Source of the DNA: Chlorokybus atmophyticus
Lineage: Eukaryota; Streptophyta; Chlorokybophyceae; Chlorokybales; Chlorokybaceae
Direction of reading: 5' to 3'
NCBI GenBank assembly: GCA_009103225.1
Contig: RHPI01003053.1
Span: 35,763 to 80,991, forward strand
DNA: 45,229 nucleotides
Shown here: piece by piece, positions 1 to 12,878 of the stretch
Layout of the letters: every line of letters starts with the position of its first letter
How positions within the stretch are numbered: position 1 is the stretch's first letter
Program-made: the position numbers and the translations under genes
Notes under the pieces: generated by a model
Told to the model about the DNA's origin: nothing
Seen by the model: the letters and a program-made list of their open reading frames with translations, nothing else
Databases searched by the model: none

Positions 1-590
1 GAGCAGCCGCTGGTCCGGCGGTTAGGCCACGCAGGCTATACAAGCTGGCGTGGTCTACTTTGCGTGGCAAGGCCACCTTGCCGTGACGCCTACACGCCAC
101 CAGGCTAACACAACTAGGCCAAGCGCTTGGCCTGGTGCGCCGGCCTGGCTGCGCCCAGCTTGCCACCAGACCAGGCCCAGCCACTCAGGCCAATGACTGG
201 CCTGGTACGAGCAATTTGCATTGACGGCAATGTCGCCCTTGATCATTCATGGGCACTTGTACAACATCAACGGCCGTACAGGATCATCATGGTACATGCC
301 TCCTGTCATTTAAAGGATGTAAGCATTTATGGCATACAGTGCACATTCATGGCATATGCGCCGTGAATGTGCTGTTTGTTATCTGCACTCTGTAACGGCA
401 ATGAGCATTTGGTTTACGGTAGGTGTATGTTATAAATTCGTTTCGGCATGGGGCAGACTGCACGCTTGGTCGTTAAAGTTCATGCCCATAGCACGAGAAT
501 CAACAAATTTCGGCCAACGTCAATAAGCATTCATGCCGTTTAGCGTGAATTTTCAGTTTTTCGCGGGTCTCATCAACACCAGCGACGCAA
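1..590. other. Gene-free GC-rich segment with palindromes
   Basis: No coding region is recognised. The first 210 bases are rich in GGCC, CCAGGC and GCCTGG words in both orientations. They include a perfect 18-bp palindrome at 116-133 (AGGCCAAGCG then its complement). The short reading frames here lack family features and are not annotated. Confidence 0.6.
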
Positions 591-1583
591 ACATATGACT
601 TGCAAACAATATGGTATATATACTATCTGTTTGTATACATACTGATAGTGTACATATGCATTATTTCAAGAGCGTGATACATGTATATGCTTGAAATGCT
701 GGTAAAATTCTCTTTACATGGGCCATTGTGGCATAATTGTTGCTTATCTTATGGGCCGCGTCACCCTGCTGCCGCCTTTGCAGCTGGCCTGCCGGCACCA
801 CTATAGGTTACGCTACAGAGTACGACCAATAGTATCATGCCCATTGTCCTCGCATGCCAGCCTTCATCGAGCATGCTTACGTCAAGACCCTTCCCTGGCC
901 TACCAGCATACCGACCTGCGCGCGTCACTGCTCAGTGGCTAGGTCATGACTCGAAACTAGCTCATAACCATAGACTACATAGGCACCGCGCGTAGCTGTT
1001 CAGTTGTGAGGTTGGTTATAAGCTGTGTTCTATATCAAGTAGGAGGTGTTCGCGGGAATAGCCTTAATATGACTATTGGCTTATGTTTAAGACAATTATA
1101 ATGACTTGTATACGTAGTCGCAGTGTTTACCAAACCAGCTGGTGACACTGTGAGTGAGAAACTTGAGAGAGCTAAGAAAGCTAAGTTCTTGTGAAGCGAT
1201 TTGAACTACGAACACGCCGTCCTGGTTTCCAAGAATCCCCTCACCGTGTGAGAGCCTGTGCATGCTCTTGTGCACTGTGCTTGTCATTGTTGTGAATCTT
1301 GGTGTGCTTGGTTGCGGTGTGCTTATTGGCATTAGTCAGGGTATAGCATCCACATGTTGCTTGCTCATTCACCTCAGGTAACAGACAAACCAGATGTTTT
1401 CACTCATGCAAAGAACTGTGTAAACAGCGCTACCTATAGCAGTGGCTTGTTGACTCACAGTATCACCCTCTTTGCTCAAATAAGTGTGGTTGCATTCTGT
1501 GCATCAGATGTGCAGCTTAAAATTGGATACATTATAGTGAATTGTTATCATCGCATAGTGCGCACAAGCACTAGTGTGTTGAG
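591..1583 (+). mobile_element. LTR-like copy A of the methyltransferase gypsy family
   Basis: This segment aligns by eye with 27,502-28,395 (copy B). Its right part aligns with 36,601-37,397, which lies directly upstream of the intact gag-methyltransferase ORF. Shared landmarks are CTCGCATGCCAG, CGCGCGTAGCTGTTCAGTTGT, AGGAGGTGTTCG and ACACTGTGAGTGAG. Similarity to copy B begins near 591 at AACATATGA. The likely right edge is just before TGGTAGCAGCA at 1584, which resembles an initiator-Met-tRNA primer-binding site. It is therefore read as a 5' LTR of about 1 kb. The exact ends are not fixed because no clean TG...CA pair or target duplication was found. Confidence 0.55.
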
Positions 1584-3130
1584 TGGTAGCAGCATTACGA
1601 GAGCTTGATATAGCACGAACACTCTACCCTTCATACACTTCCACTAACGCATCAGCTATCAGTAGGCCCTCCCCATTCTCGCCAATAGAGGGGAACCTCA
1701 GCTGCTGAAGCCCAACCTCCAACCTTACCTACGCGCGAGCAAGTGAAGGAAGTGGTTACCATAGCAGCACAGACGCATGCCCCGTCTCCGGTTCCACCTC
1801 CTTCCACTTTTCTCCTCATCAGCGAACCTCTCACCCTCGTTTGAATGGTGACGACGACAAGATAGAGCCTTTCAGCCCAAACAACTCCCTGCGCTCCTCC
1901 GGGCGCCATGGCACCACATTATTTGCAAGTTCATCATCAGGTTCCACTCTAAGATGCGGCAGCAAGCCCTGAGTAAAGATTGAACGCATAAGGTGTCATT
2001 TCATGTGTCGATGCGATATCTCGATCATGAAGCACATGATGTGCGGGAGTCCGTTGCTAAATTGCACTAAATCAATGCCTACGGCGAGCTGGCCTGCACC
2101 ATAGCCTCCACATCACCAAACAGCCCAGCAGCTATGGCCCCTGCAGCAGCGGCCCCAGTCACCGGTCTCACTTTAGCCACAGCTATGGGAAAGGCAGAAA
2201 ATGAAGAGGCTGAGATGGTGGTGACCGTAACTCTTGCAAAGGTTGAGGCTAAGAAGGCCAATCATCAGGGTGCTTAACCATACCGCTGCCATATTAGGGA
2301 GCAGCAAGAGGAGCAATAACTTGCAGCGCTGGAGATGGGTACACCTCCGCTACCAACACCGGGCTCACATGTTCTGTTAGGAGGCAGTGTCTTCACCCTC
2401 GGGTTCAGTGGCATTGCGCGCACCAGCTCTCACGGTGGGCGCCGCCATGTCAGACTCTCCCCTCAAGGACCTCTACGCTGCAATGCGGCGCACCTTCCCA
2501 TTTCAAACCGACAGTATGGTGGAGGAGTTGAGGCGCTTTCGATGGAAGCCCAACGAGGACCTCCTCTGGCTGTATTCATGGCTGGAGGGATTGTCTAAGG
2601 ATACTGACTACCAGATCGTTAGTGAGGAAGCGGCAACAGTGGCGTACGTGGCCTAGTAGAACCCCACCTTGAGTGAGTCGACGCGCCTGATGCTGAATTA
2701 CAGCAGGCCCCTTGGCTACACCCTCAACAAAGCTTTCAAGACTGCACAAGCCATTCACCAACGCGCGGTGTATAAGCAAGCAGTGCTGGACACCTGTCTA
2801 CGTGTCACGACCCATGGCAAGCACGAGTGTAGAGCCCCCTCGGCAAGCCGCAGGCGGGAGACTCCCGGCACCGCAACAAGGATAGACGATCAGCTCATGC
2901 TGCCATTGTTGCTCCCTTGCTGTGCCATTGGTGTGGTCGGCATGGGCACTACTAGAAGAAGTGCACCGAAGAAACTACGGCAACCTGGTATGCGACTATT
3001 GTCACAAGGTGGGACACCACTGGTAGAAATGGCCCCCCAACAGTTCGGCCTTGCCCACAACTTAAAATGGAGATCAATTTATAACTTAATTAGGGATCCA
3101 TGTAAGCAACATATCGATGTTTGCACTTGA
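1584..3130 (+). pseudogene. Decayed gag of the methyltransferase gypsy family
   Basis: Downstream of LTR copy A the sequence follows 37,434-38,880 of the intact element, but with many stops and frameshifts. The clearest stretch, 2387-2656, encodes SDSPLKDLYAAMRRTFP and RRFRWKPNED, matching SDSPLKDLYAALRRTFP and RRFRRKPNED in the intact gag. Further on, 2669-2790 matches the NYSRPLGYTL region. The bases near 2940-3030 correspond to the two CCHC zinc knuckles, with lost cysteines. Similarity fades near 3075, so protease, methyltransferase and pol are missing from this copy. It is a truncated, non-functional relic. Its divergence from the intact copy shows that the family has been active over some time. 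Confidence 0.75.
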
Positions 3131-3247
3131 TCCTGTTGCAGCCACAATTTAGTTTAGTATCTAGCTGCCATTAAGGAAAAGTAGTTGGTGTGCATTAAGC
3201 TTGATATCCGTCTTTTCTTGAATTCATAATGGCCACATCCTATACTT

Positions 3248-3306
3248 ATTTTTGGTTAGATCAAATATTAAGGGGATTAATCTTAATGCGTGATCTAACC
3301 AAAAAT
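3248..3306. repeat. Perfect 16-bp inverted repeat (hairpin)
   Basis: ATTTTTGGTTAGATCA at 3248-3263 is exactly complementary to 3291-3306. The spacer contains a second nested pair, ATTAAG and CTTAAT. It lies just after the truncated gag relic. It could be a small foldback element or a cruciform. No function is assigned. Confidence 0.8.
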
Positions 3307-5704
3307 GTTATGGCCGCAGTTCGCGGCTAAAAACCAAAAAGTCGTAACGCAGGGGAGCTCGCAGCTCCATCGCCGAGGAGCGAACCTGCACGGACGAACT
3401 TGCCAGAATCATAAAGAGCAACCTACAACCCAAGCACTGACCGACTAGACTACGACGGCACGGACACTTCATACCGTGTGGGTAAAAGTTATATCCTTTA
3501 CAGCGGCTGCTCAATTGTCTCACGTGCCGCAACGCATGCATGCCAAATGTATTGCATTCATGTATTACCGGTACGCAATGCATGTACCAACACCTGCATA
3601 CAATAGCACTAGGCTACCCTAATCGGTAAACAACTGACAGGTGTATATATATATGTATGTAAACATGTATTATTGTCAGAATTATCAAATATGTATACAC
3701 AACAACATGATAAGGGACATGTTTTATGTATATATGTACACATATACATGTATGTATATACATAATCATGCGTCCTAAACCAATATAGACACCTAGGTTA
3801 ACAGCTAGGCACCGGTAGGTGTCTTTAGATAAGTTATCCGCTTGCGGGTGGCCTAGAGACCCAAACCTAGCTTAGCGGCGCCAAGTGTCCAACTACATCG
3901 TTGATTATAGGGCAAGCTGTTGCCATAAACTCCCTTTGTCACCTACCAAGTCGTGCCGGTGCGTTTTTATTGATGGAGTGGCTGCGTGATCATCAATACC
4001 ATTCTTAAGGTAGGCCGCGAGCACGCGAGTACTTAAACCGGCGATGTATTGATGATCAGGCTGCAAAAGATTGAGACAATTGTACTATTGCGGTGTAGCG
4101 ACCGACGTTATAGCTTTATAGTGGTAAGATCCATGCGTCATTGACGGAATCAGTGAAGCACGTGACAAAGATTCGCACCGGCTATCTTTCCAACCCATAG
4201 CGTTAGCGTGCATGGTTGATTCACGGCGTGTGTGAATGCTTGTAGCATCTGCATTTGGGGAGCAACCTTCCGTGTGCCAACTATGTTCGTGGAAATCAAT
4301 GCGGTGAGGTAGGTGCTCCTTCCGCAAAGTTACATCGAATTAGGCCTAGGCCTAAGTTGGGATTCGAAAGGTAGCGACAAAGGTATAAACATTTATCACT
4401 ACCTAGGTACCGAGGCTTTAGGGGTTCCGACTCCTCATGCGGTGATGGGAAGCCGCGAAGGACGGTTAGCGTACGACAAGTCAATTAGGTCAGAACATAA
4501 CAATTACTCATAGCTGAATCTATTCGGAGAAAGAAAACCCCTAAGACTTTATGCGAGTAGGATTAAGCGAAGGCGCTATAATCATAAGTACCCCCGCCGA
4601 GCAAACAGTCGCGAAAATCTTAAAGGCATGGACTAGCTTTTTAGCAGCGCACGCTAGCACCTACTTGGCGCGCGTCCCATAGCCGCAAGAGGATTTAGCC
4701 ATTTGAAAAGATATGCGGATTCCTGGATACGCAAATACACGCCTAAATGTCGGATTCAACCTAAGCGAGGTTGGGGAGAGAATTGGAAGTTGAGTAGGGT
4801 TCTTTATCTCCCTTGCCGCCGGCACTCTCTGGTGGCGACGCGCCTCCCCGCACTTAGGAATGTTGAGGGCGTAACCCTTTCTCAAAGTTTCAAGTGATAG
4901 TTCACTAAGTGAATGAAGTGAACCAACAAGTTGAATCAGTCAGTGAAGCATTGGCCGAAGTCGCGAAGGCGCGAATTCCGAGAATTGCGAAGTGTACACG
5001 CTTTGCTTGTGAATGAAATTGCGCTAAGTCCGTGTGTAGATAACTAAGGTCGGCTTCACTGAGTGAAGCACTTAAATCAAGGCAAAACGCCTCCGTTACA
5101 GTCGCACACCAGCACGATGTCGCTACCGCCGCCGCTGTCGCCGCCAACAATTTTGCACGCCTCACAAGGACTCAGGGTTAATACGGCTATGGCGGACGTT
5201 GAACAATTGTGAAAGTGATGGCGATCACAGCCTATGACTTAAATTCGATGGCAGTCAACAGCAGCCTGCAAACAATGGTTATCGGTGATCAACTTGCCTG
5301 CCTCAAGGGTCCGAGCGCAATCCGATTGCGCACGGGCCCTTGGGAGGGCCTCTCAAAACAACGAGGAATGGACTTCCCTAAAGTCTTGTACAAACACGAA
5401 TCAAGCAGCACATGCACGTACGCTGCCATGAGCAGGTACTGTATGTAGGTGGTTAATTTTTATTTGTATGATTGTTGCAGCAACCATTTGTGTGCTGCAT
5501 CTCCCGTGAAGCGTTGAACAATGTTGTTGCGAACGCGCACAAAGTGCGATGTACGCGTGAAGTGGGTGACATGCATGCCACCAGCTGCTAGGATCATGGT
5601 TTTTGTCTTTGTAAATGAGCGTTCAGGTGTTGTTGCCGGAGGTAAAGCCGGGCGAGATGTTAGGGGGGTCAGCGGCGATGTCAGTGATAGTGGTGCGATC
5701 GCAA
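3307..5704. other. Gene-free stretch with small repeats
   Basis: I recognise no gene here. Visible structure: a TG/AT-rich tract at 3640-3770; a perfect 13-bp inverted repeat TGATCATCAATAC at 3987-3999 and 4046-4058; and GTGAATGAAGTGAACC-type short repeats near 4900-5060. A minus-strand frame ending at 4905 starts with an Ala-rich hydrophobic stretch, but it has no ATG at its start and no family signature. Parts of 5600-5900 read as plausible peptide on either strand but cannot be assembled into a gene. Confidence 0.5.
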
Positions 5705-5727
5705 GGGGGGGGGGGGGGGGGGGGGGN
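5705..5727. repeat. Poly-G tract ending in N
   Basis: Twenty-two consecutive G residues are followed by a single undetermined base at 5727. The tract interrupts a potentially coding stretch. Its length and the flanking continuity should be treated as assembly-uncertain. Confidence 0.95.
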
Positions 5728-6261
5728 CAGTAGAGACTGTGACTTGCAGTGGTTAATTGGCGGGCAGCGTGTGCAGGAGACCGGTGGCATCATCGACCAC
5801 GCCCTCCACGTGCGCAAGCGACCACTGCCCCACACTCATCTCCGTACACACCATGCGCCCCACTAGCGCCTGCAAGCCACCCAGTTGCCCGCAATGCAAC
5901 GATGTAGTCACTGCCCGAAAAGGCTAACTATGCATGCATGCCAATTTCGGTATCAAAGAGTACTGCGAGGTGTTGAAGGCGGTAGCTGCGCACGCCTCTT
6001 CCGCCAGCCGCACTAGTACTGTAAAGTACCGTACAGGCTGTAACGCCGGGCATAATAAAAAGTTTTGCTGAACTCGGCTCTCAATTCCCCTCGCAGCTTG
6101 TCTCAGCACACTCATGGCGTCATGGGTGAGTGCAAACGGCCTCGGATGACCGCGAACTGTTGTTAGTAGTGGTCATCATGTGCACATGCTGCCCCTAATG
6201 TGCTGGTATGATGCTGTTGAAAGTATTGAACGTATCCCTGATCCGTGGCATTTGTATGCAG

Positions 6262-6623
6262 GTCAAACAGTCCACACCTGGTACAATGCAAGTGGCAGTG
6301 AAGAGTATGGAAATGCGTATGGTCCGAATGGTCACTTCAGTGGCAAACCCTCTGATTACAGTACGTACCTTGCATGCTTTATAGTTATCTGCACGCACGA
6401 ACGTACTCGAACGCTGAAATTGCTGCAGCAGTCAATGATATGTGCATGTTCTGCAGTGATCAAGCACTTGTTCGATGTGGATTCGTTTGAACAACACCTT
6501 CCGGAGCTTGAGTTGGAAGAATCTGTCAAGAACAAGTACGTAGCGAAAGACAAGTACGCTGGGGTTGCACACCATCCCGCCGATGTTGATGCTAACAAGG
6601 AAGGTGCTCGTGGCGATGAGTGA
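6262..6623 (+). CDS. Putative 3'-terminal exons of an unrecognised gene
   Basis: I do not recognise this protein. A continuous frame from 6180 to the TGA at 6621-6623 contains two stretches that look coding. The first, from an acceptor-like TTTGTATGCAG before 6262 to 6360, encodes TVHTWYNASGSEEYGN and similar residues rich in Tyr, Gly and Asn. The second, 6457-6623, encodes a charged tail containing FEQHLPELELEESVKNKY. Between them, 6361-6456 starts GTACGT and ends CTGCAG, so it can be read as a 96-nt intron that happens to keep the frame open. Splicing joins TAC-A to TG-ATC without a stop. Upstream exons were not found. A spliced gene fragment is more likely than a chance frame, but expression evidence is absent. 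Confidence 0.35.
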
Positions 6624-8363
<1,740 letters not shown>

Positions 8364-8364
8364 N

Positions 8365-9499
8365 GTTTCTTGACAATGCAAAAGACTAGCGCTCGGTGCA
8401 GCTCTCATGCAGCGAGCTCACCTGGCACAGATTGATTGGTACAGATGCACTCCTTGTGGTTGCGCATCCAATGCAACAATCGAATGAGAGATTTCAGGGA
8501 AATCACAGCTAACCAATCCTGTTGGAATACAATTATTGTCAAAGGATTCCGTGCAAGCTTGTGCACTGCATTGTTCCAGGCTACATGAACAGAGCCAACT
8601 AATCGATGACACTCAATGCCAGTGTCTGTCAATGCTATAGGTTATGGTATCTTTGACGAGTTCATAGCACAAAGTCTACTGGTGCACGCAGACACTGGGG
8701 AAAGCAAGCCGATTTGCCGCCATTGAAAGACAAAGCATGCATGCAACTAACACTAAGCTTGCTGGCAACACCTACGCACGTGCTAACCCATGCCTTAGCC
8801 TTCAGTAGTCAACTATAACTAGTAACTGCAAAAAACAGCAAGCAACATGATCACTTAGGAAGCAAAGCGTCAACAACGAAGCCAGCACAAGCACTCTAAC
8901 AACTAACGTTAAAGTGCTACAACTAGTTGAGTAGCAAGCAACTTCCAACAAGGGCAGCAGCAAGCATACAGTTGTCACCAACAGAAATTTTAGCTTTGTG
9001 ACAACGCTACTGCGCCATCAGTACATATGGCTATGTGCTACAGCAAGCAATTCTCATCCAAGGTGGTTGAGAACTGCTAGCTGCTTAGCTATATAAAAAT
9101 TCTTCCAGCTGTATGCATACAGCTGGAAGCATACTGCATGCAGCTTGGTTGAGCTGAAAGCATACAGGCACCAATGAACAAACCTAGCAAGCAATCTTTG
9201 TTTCTATTTGAGCACGCAACAGATCTTTGATTACAAGTTTAAGGCAAGAGAACTAGCGTACATGATACCTACCTGGTCAAACAGACAAACTACACAGCAC
9301 GACTGTTGCTAAGATGCCTAGCAGGCAGCAACTATGACATCCACGCAAGCCACTGAGGGGAAAGAGATCGAGCCAGAGACTGCGCAATGAACGGAATTAC
9401 CTCTTCATGAGAGCATGAACCGCTGGAAGTCCTGCTCCCTCCTATCTTCCTTGAGTGGAGTGATAAGAACTGCCACTCACTCCTCCCAAGCACGAACAG
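8365..9499. other. Gene-free stretch with a 28-bp palindrome
   Basis: No gene is supported. Minus-strand frames at 8405-8632 and 8418-8612 lack any recognisable motif. The region 8690-9330 is rich in AGCAAGC and CAACTA words. A perfect 28-bp palindrome, CTTCCAGCTGTATG followed by its complement, sits at 9102-9129. It is immediately preceded by the TATA-like ATATAAAAAT at 9091-9100. Confidence 0.55.
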
Positions 9500-9907
9500 T
9501 CAGGGCCTGGAGAAACTTGGCCTTGAGAACACTCGCTGGGGGGAGGCGTGGCCGTAGCAAAGAGAGCGCCGAAAACACCAAAGGCACCACGGTGCCTGAG
9601 GGCGCACTGCTCCCGATACCTGTGACAGATGGCCCGGGAGGGACGCTGTGCTCACCCCGAACAATATTGAAGGAATTGAGAGATCAACAGTCACCCCGAA
9701 AGAGGTAAAGAGAACGGCGACCCAAGCCCACAGAGCTGAGGCAGCCGGGCATTGCACAAAGATACGCAAGGTGGTGTCCACCGTCCCCGAGCCACAAGTC
9801 ATATGCGAAGGGACAGCGTCTAGGTTCTGCAAGCGTTTGCCCGTGTTGAGGGCGTCGTGGGCACTGCCTTTGAATGAGCCACAAGAGACTGCATTGCTTG
9901 CCAGCAA
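9500..9907 (-). pseudogene. LINE-type reverse transcriptase C-terminal relic
   Basis: A minus-strand frame encodes CGSGTVDTTLRIFVQCPAA followed by SALWAWV and then hydrophobic residues. This resembles the zf-RVT zinc-binding region found after the reverse transcriptase of non-LTR retrotransposons: Cys, then a DT(L)-R-F motif, then a CPA-A-LW-W motif. A neighbouring frame (9684-9884) carries the same region shifted, so at least one frameshift is likely. The reverse transcriptase core (YADD) and endonuclease are not present. It lies between gene-free DNA and copia LTR relics. The family assignment rests on this single motif; a host CCHC protein cannot be excluded. Confidence 0.45.
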
Positions 9908-9985
9908 TGGAGAGTTTGTGCAGGGTCTTCCAGATGTGCGGCCCAGGAAGCGGGCTGGAGAAAAGCCCAGCGTTTCAAACCACGC

Positions 9986-10565
9986 ATGTCACGCGGGATC
10001 AAATACACATAAATAAAATCGTATGTCATTGACGCCTCTCCGCATTGTAGGGCCTTTGCTACGATGACATAGTGGTTGTTACATGGGAATCAAAGCTTAG
10101 GGTATGGGTTCAAATCTCACTGCATGCGGATGGGTGAGAAAGGCGACCATACTTGATGTTTTCGGCCATTAAGTCGAAGCCCGGGTCGCACCACGCGCGG
10201 CTGCGCGCTGAGTCATGTGGCCTTTGTACCTTGCTTACATTGGTATCCAAAGCTTAGGGTATGGGTTCAAATCTCACTGCATGCGGATGGGTGAGAAAGG
10301 CGACCATACTTGATGTTCGGCCATTAATCGTCGAAGCTCGGGTCGCACCACGCGCGGCTGCGCGTTAAACCACGTGGCCTTTGTACCTTGCCGATACAGG
10401 CCCTGTTGGGCGCAACTTCTGTACACGGGACGCGGACAGGTCGCCGCGGGTTAACGCCGGAAGGAATGTCACGCGATACCAAATATAATTAGATAAAAAT
10501 AATAAACCCTTGACGCCTCTCTTCATCGTAGTGCTTTTGCTATAATAATCTAGTGGCTGTTACAT
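9986..10565 (+). mobile_element. Copia-type LTR ends with tandem primer-site repeat
   Basis: Two related blocks, 9986-10083 and 10465-10564, share GTCACGCG, TTGACGCCTCTC, a GC...CTTTTGCTA-type core and the ending GTGGYTGTTACA. They look like 3' parts of an LTR that terminates in TTACA. Directly after the first block lies a unit present twice in tandem (about 10,086-10,234 and 10,236-10,391, offset 157 bp). It starts with a primer-site-like sequence: GGGAATCAAAGC, degraded, in the first copy, and TTGGTATCCAAAGC in the second. The match to the TTGGTATC primer site used by many plant copia elements is the reason for the call. Confidence 0.55.
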
Positions 10566-10728
10566 CGCACCAATTGCACAGCAGGGCGCGTGAGAAGATG
10601 GTAGTCGAGGCGGGAGTAGTTCCACAGCTGATGGGGTGACTCTCCGAAGCTTCTCTGGCCAGCAAGCCGAGCCATAGTCGCAATGCAGCTCCCAAAGCAA
10701 CAGAACTACAAGGGGCATTCAAGTCATT

Positions 10729-10982
10729 AGAGTAGAGGTGCTAGGTGGACACCTGGAGGTAGCGGATACAGGCCAATTGGTGCTTCAAAGTACGACGGGA
10801 GAAGGTGTGTACATGGTGGAGCTGAAGGAGGTCTTTCATGTTCCGGGTGCACATGCTAGCCTCTTCTCCACGACGGTCGCATAAAAGACTAAAGCCACAC
10901 TGTTCAGAGAAGGAAAAGAACTTCGTCTTGATATTGATGATAAAATCTGTCTCATCGCGAGAGAACAGCAAGGAGGGGCTAC
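10729..10982 (+). pseudogene. Copia protease/pre-integrase relic
   Basis: The plus strand encodes VYMVELKEVFHVPGAHASLF, which has the V-L-DV-YVPG-NLFS signature between protease and integrase in Ty1/copia polyproteins. A stop (TAA near 10,877) and then FREGKELRLDID follow, matching the usual continuation. Gag, integrase and reverse transcriptase are missing. The relic is bounded on the left by copia LTR-like blocks. On the right, near 11,030, it passes abruptly into a gypsy RNase H. It is a short dead fragment. Confidence 0.6.
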
Positions 10983-11037
10983 TTGATACAAGATGCAGAG
11001 ACTAACGAGGCACCGATGGGGATAGTCCCAAAGTCGG

Positions 11038-12208
11038 ATGAACAAGAAGGAGCGGGTGGTGTCATACACCAGCTGGAGCAATAACAGCGCCGAGGCCAAC
11101 TACAACAGCTACGAGGGCGAGTGTCTTGCTGCAATGTGGGCCATCTCCTTCTTCCGGCCCTTCCTCTTCGGCCGACGATTTCAAGTGATCACTGACTATC
11201 AGCCACTCAAGTGGTTGATGACCAACAAGCACTTGACAGGCAAACTTGCCCAAAGGGCACTGTTCTTACAACAATATGACTTTGAGATCGATGATCGCGC
11301 AGGCCTCACCAATTAAGAAGCCAATGGGCTCAGTCGTACCCCCACCTCAGCACCAACCAACGACGCAACCGGAGCTCGACACGAGCTCTATAATTGCAGC
11401 CCCTACAATGGCTACCATGTTCGCTTCCAACGCGCTGCGCTCGGGGCGCAAGACCAACACCGCTGCTACAGTCAATGCAGAGGAGATGCATGCCCTTGAG
11501 CCAACCAGACCTGCAGCAAACGCGGAAGACACTTGCGTCATCGACGCCAAGATCAATGACACAGAGCTGGCACCCACCGATATCAATAAATATTAATATG
11601 GCTGAACAATCTATCCCTCTTTTTCCTACAGAGTGGCCAGCTCCCCGCCGGCATGCGCGCGAGAAGGACCGCGTTAACCAACACACGCAGCAATTCCGAT
11701 GGGCAGATGATAAGCTGTATCGTCGTCTTCATGGTGAAAACGAAGAAGTGCCCACACAAGCCACACGTGAGGGCAACATCATCATCGCTGCCCTCCACAC
11801 CGAGTTGGGACATTTCGATGTCAAATGGATAGTCAACCTGGTGCGAGCATATTGGTGGCATTGGTTGTACAAGCAAGTGCAGGAATTCGTGAGCCACTGC
11901 CAACAGTGTGACATGGTGCGCGCCAGCCTCAACACACGCAGTGCCACTCTGCACTCTCTCCCCATCTCCGGCCTCTTCTATCAATGGGGGCTCGACATGT
12001 TGGGAGACTTGTCACCTTCAGCACGCGGCAACCGTTACATCCTTTGGATGATTGAGCACTGCTCTAAATGGGTGGAGCTGGTGCCACTGCTTGACAAAAG
12101 CAGTAAGGGGGTGTCTCAAGCCTTCATCTCTCACGTCCTCAGCCGGTTTGGCAGCTACGCTGAGGTCATCACCGACCAAGGCACTGAGTTCAGAGGGGAG
12201 TTCCATAC
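11038..12208 (+). pseudogene. RNase H and 5' integrase of methyltransferase-family gypsy
   Basis: The first part encodes KKERVVSYTSWSNNSAEANY and EGECLAAMWAISFFRPFLFG. It is nearly identical to the RNase H of the intact element at 44,550-44,830 (KKERVVSYASRSNNSAEANY). The linker (AP-rich, SAREKDR-like) and the integrase follow. The integrase has an HX4H...CX2C zinc motif (LHTELGH ... CQQC), the first catalytic Asp in WGLDMLGDL, and the second in EVITDQGTEF. A stop after RAGLTN and several linker frameshifts break it. At 12,208, after GEFH, the reading frame is cut by the chromovirus insertion and resumes at 18,380. The upstream half of the element is absent here. This relic shows the pol order downstream of the point where the intact copy leaves the window. 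Confidence 0.85.
12204..12208. repeat. Target-site duplication, left copy
   Basis: CATAC lies immediately before the chromovirus LTR (TGTAACG). GATAC follows the other LTR at 18,380-18,384. Four of five bases match. Removing the element plus one copy restores an open integrase frame. Confidence 0.75.
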
Positions 12209-12878
12209 TGTAACGATGCTCGTGCTCACATACGCAGCACACAAGTCATACAACACATGTGTGCAGCTGAGCACAGTCTTCACACCGCAACCTTGCCTTC
12301 TCCCGCGCACGCACGCATGTGTCGAGCACGCACACGCACATGAACACTACTACTTCCCACGCCAAGCAAGAACGCAGCACTGTGCCTTGGATCACGCCTC
12401 TCTCAAGCAGACACCAGCATACTCACAGCAGAGAGCAGAAAAGTTGGTTGTATTCCACAGGGTTTCTATTTATACAAGCACAACAACCAAGCAGCCTAAT
12501 AACCAAGCGTTTCGTCGATAACCTACCAGATTTAATGGACCTGTATAAGTGCAGTCTGCTACCCCGCGCGTCGGAGTATTTTTCACGCGGCAGCTGATTG
12601 GGCAGTCCGCGTCGCAAGGTACTGCGCAGCGGTAGCTGATTATGCAATATGCGTCACATGGCAGGTACCGTGCAGTCTGGTCAGCTGCGTCACCGCTGCC
12701 TCAGTAGGTCACGTCGCAGGCAGCTACCGGGCTGATCGCAGGCGAGGACACGCGCGGCAGCAGAGCACCGCCTGTACAGCTTGTAAAAGCCCTTCATAAA
12801 GCCTTAATAAAGCCAGAAAAGAGGCAAAACACATATTGTACATGTAGTAAATTATGGAGAAAGGTCCAAGTTGTTACA
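12209..12878 (-). repeat. Chromovirus 3' LTR (670 bp)
   Basis: Bounded by TGTAAC...GTTACA and aligned over its length with 17,705-18,379. On the element strand a good TATA box, TATAAATA, lies at 12,467-12,474. The equivalent place in the 5' LTR reads TATACATA (about 17,967-17,974), so the promoter copy that would drive the element is the weaker one. Confidence 0.92.

Noticed and set aside
2576-3130. Plus- and minus-strand ORFs of 67-153 residues
   Set aside because: The plus frame at 2669-3130 crosses decayed gag in a mixed register; the minus frame is its shadow.
4905-5165. Minus-strand frame with a signal-peptide-like Ala-rich start
   Set aside because: There is no ATG at its start, no splice or family evidence, and the downstream residues look random.
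10103-10275. GGGTTCAAATCTC resembling a tRNA B box, twice
   Set aside because: No A box, cloverleaf or acceptor stem can be built. The context of LTR end plus TTGGTATC fits a copia primer-site region better.
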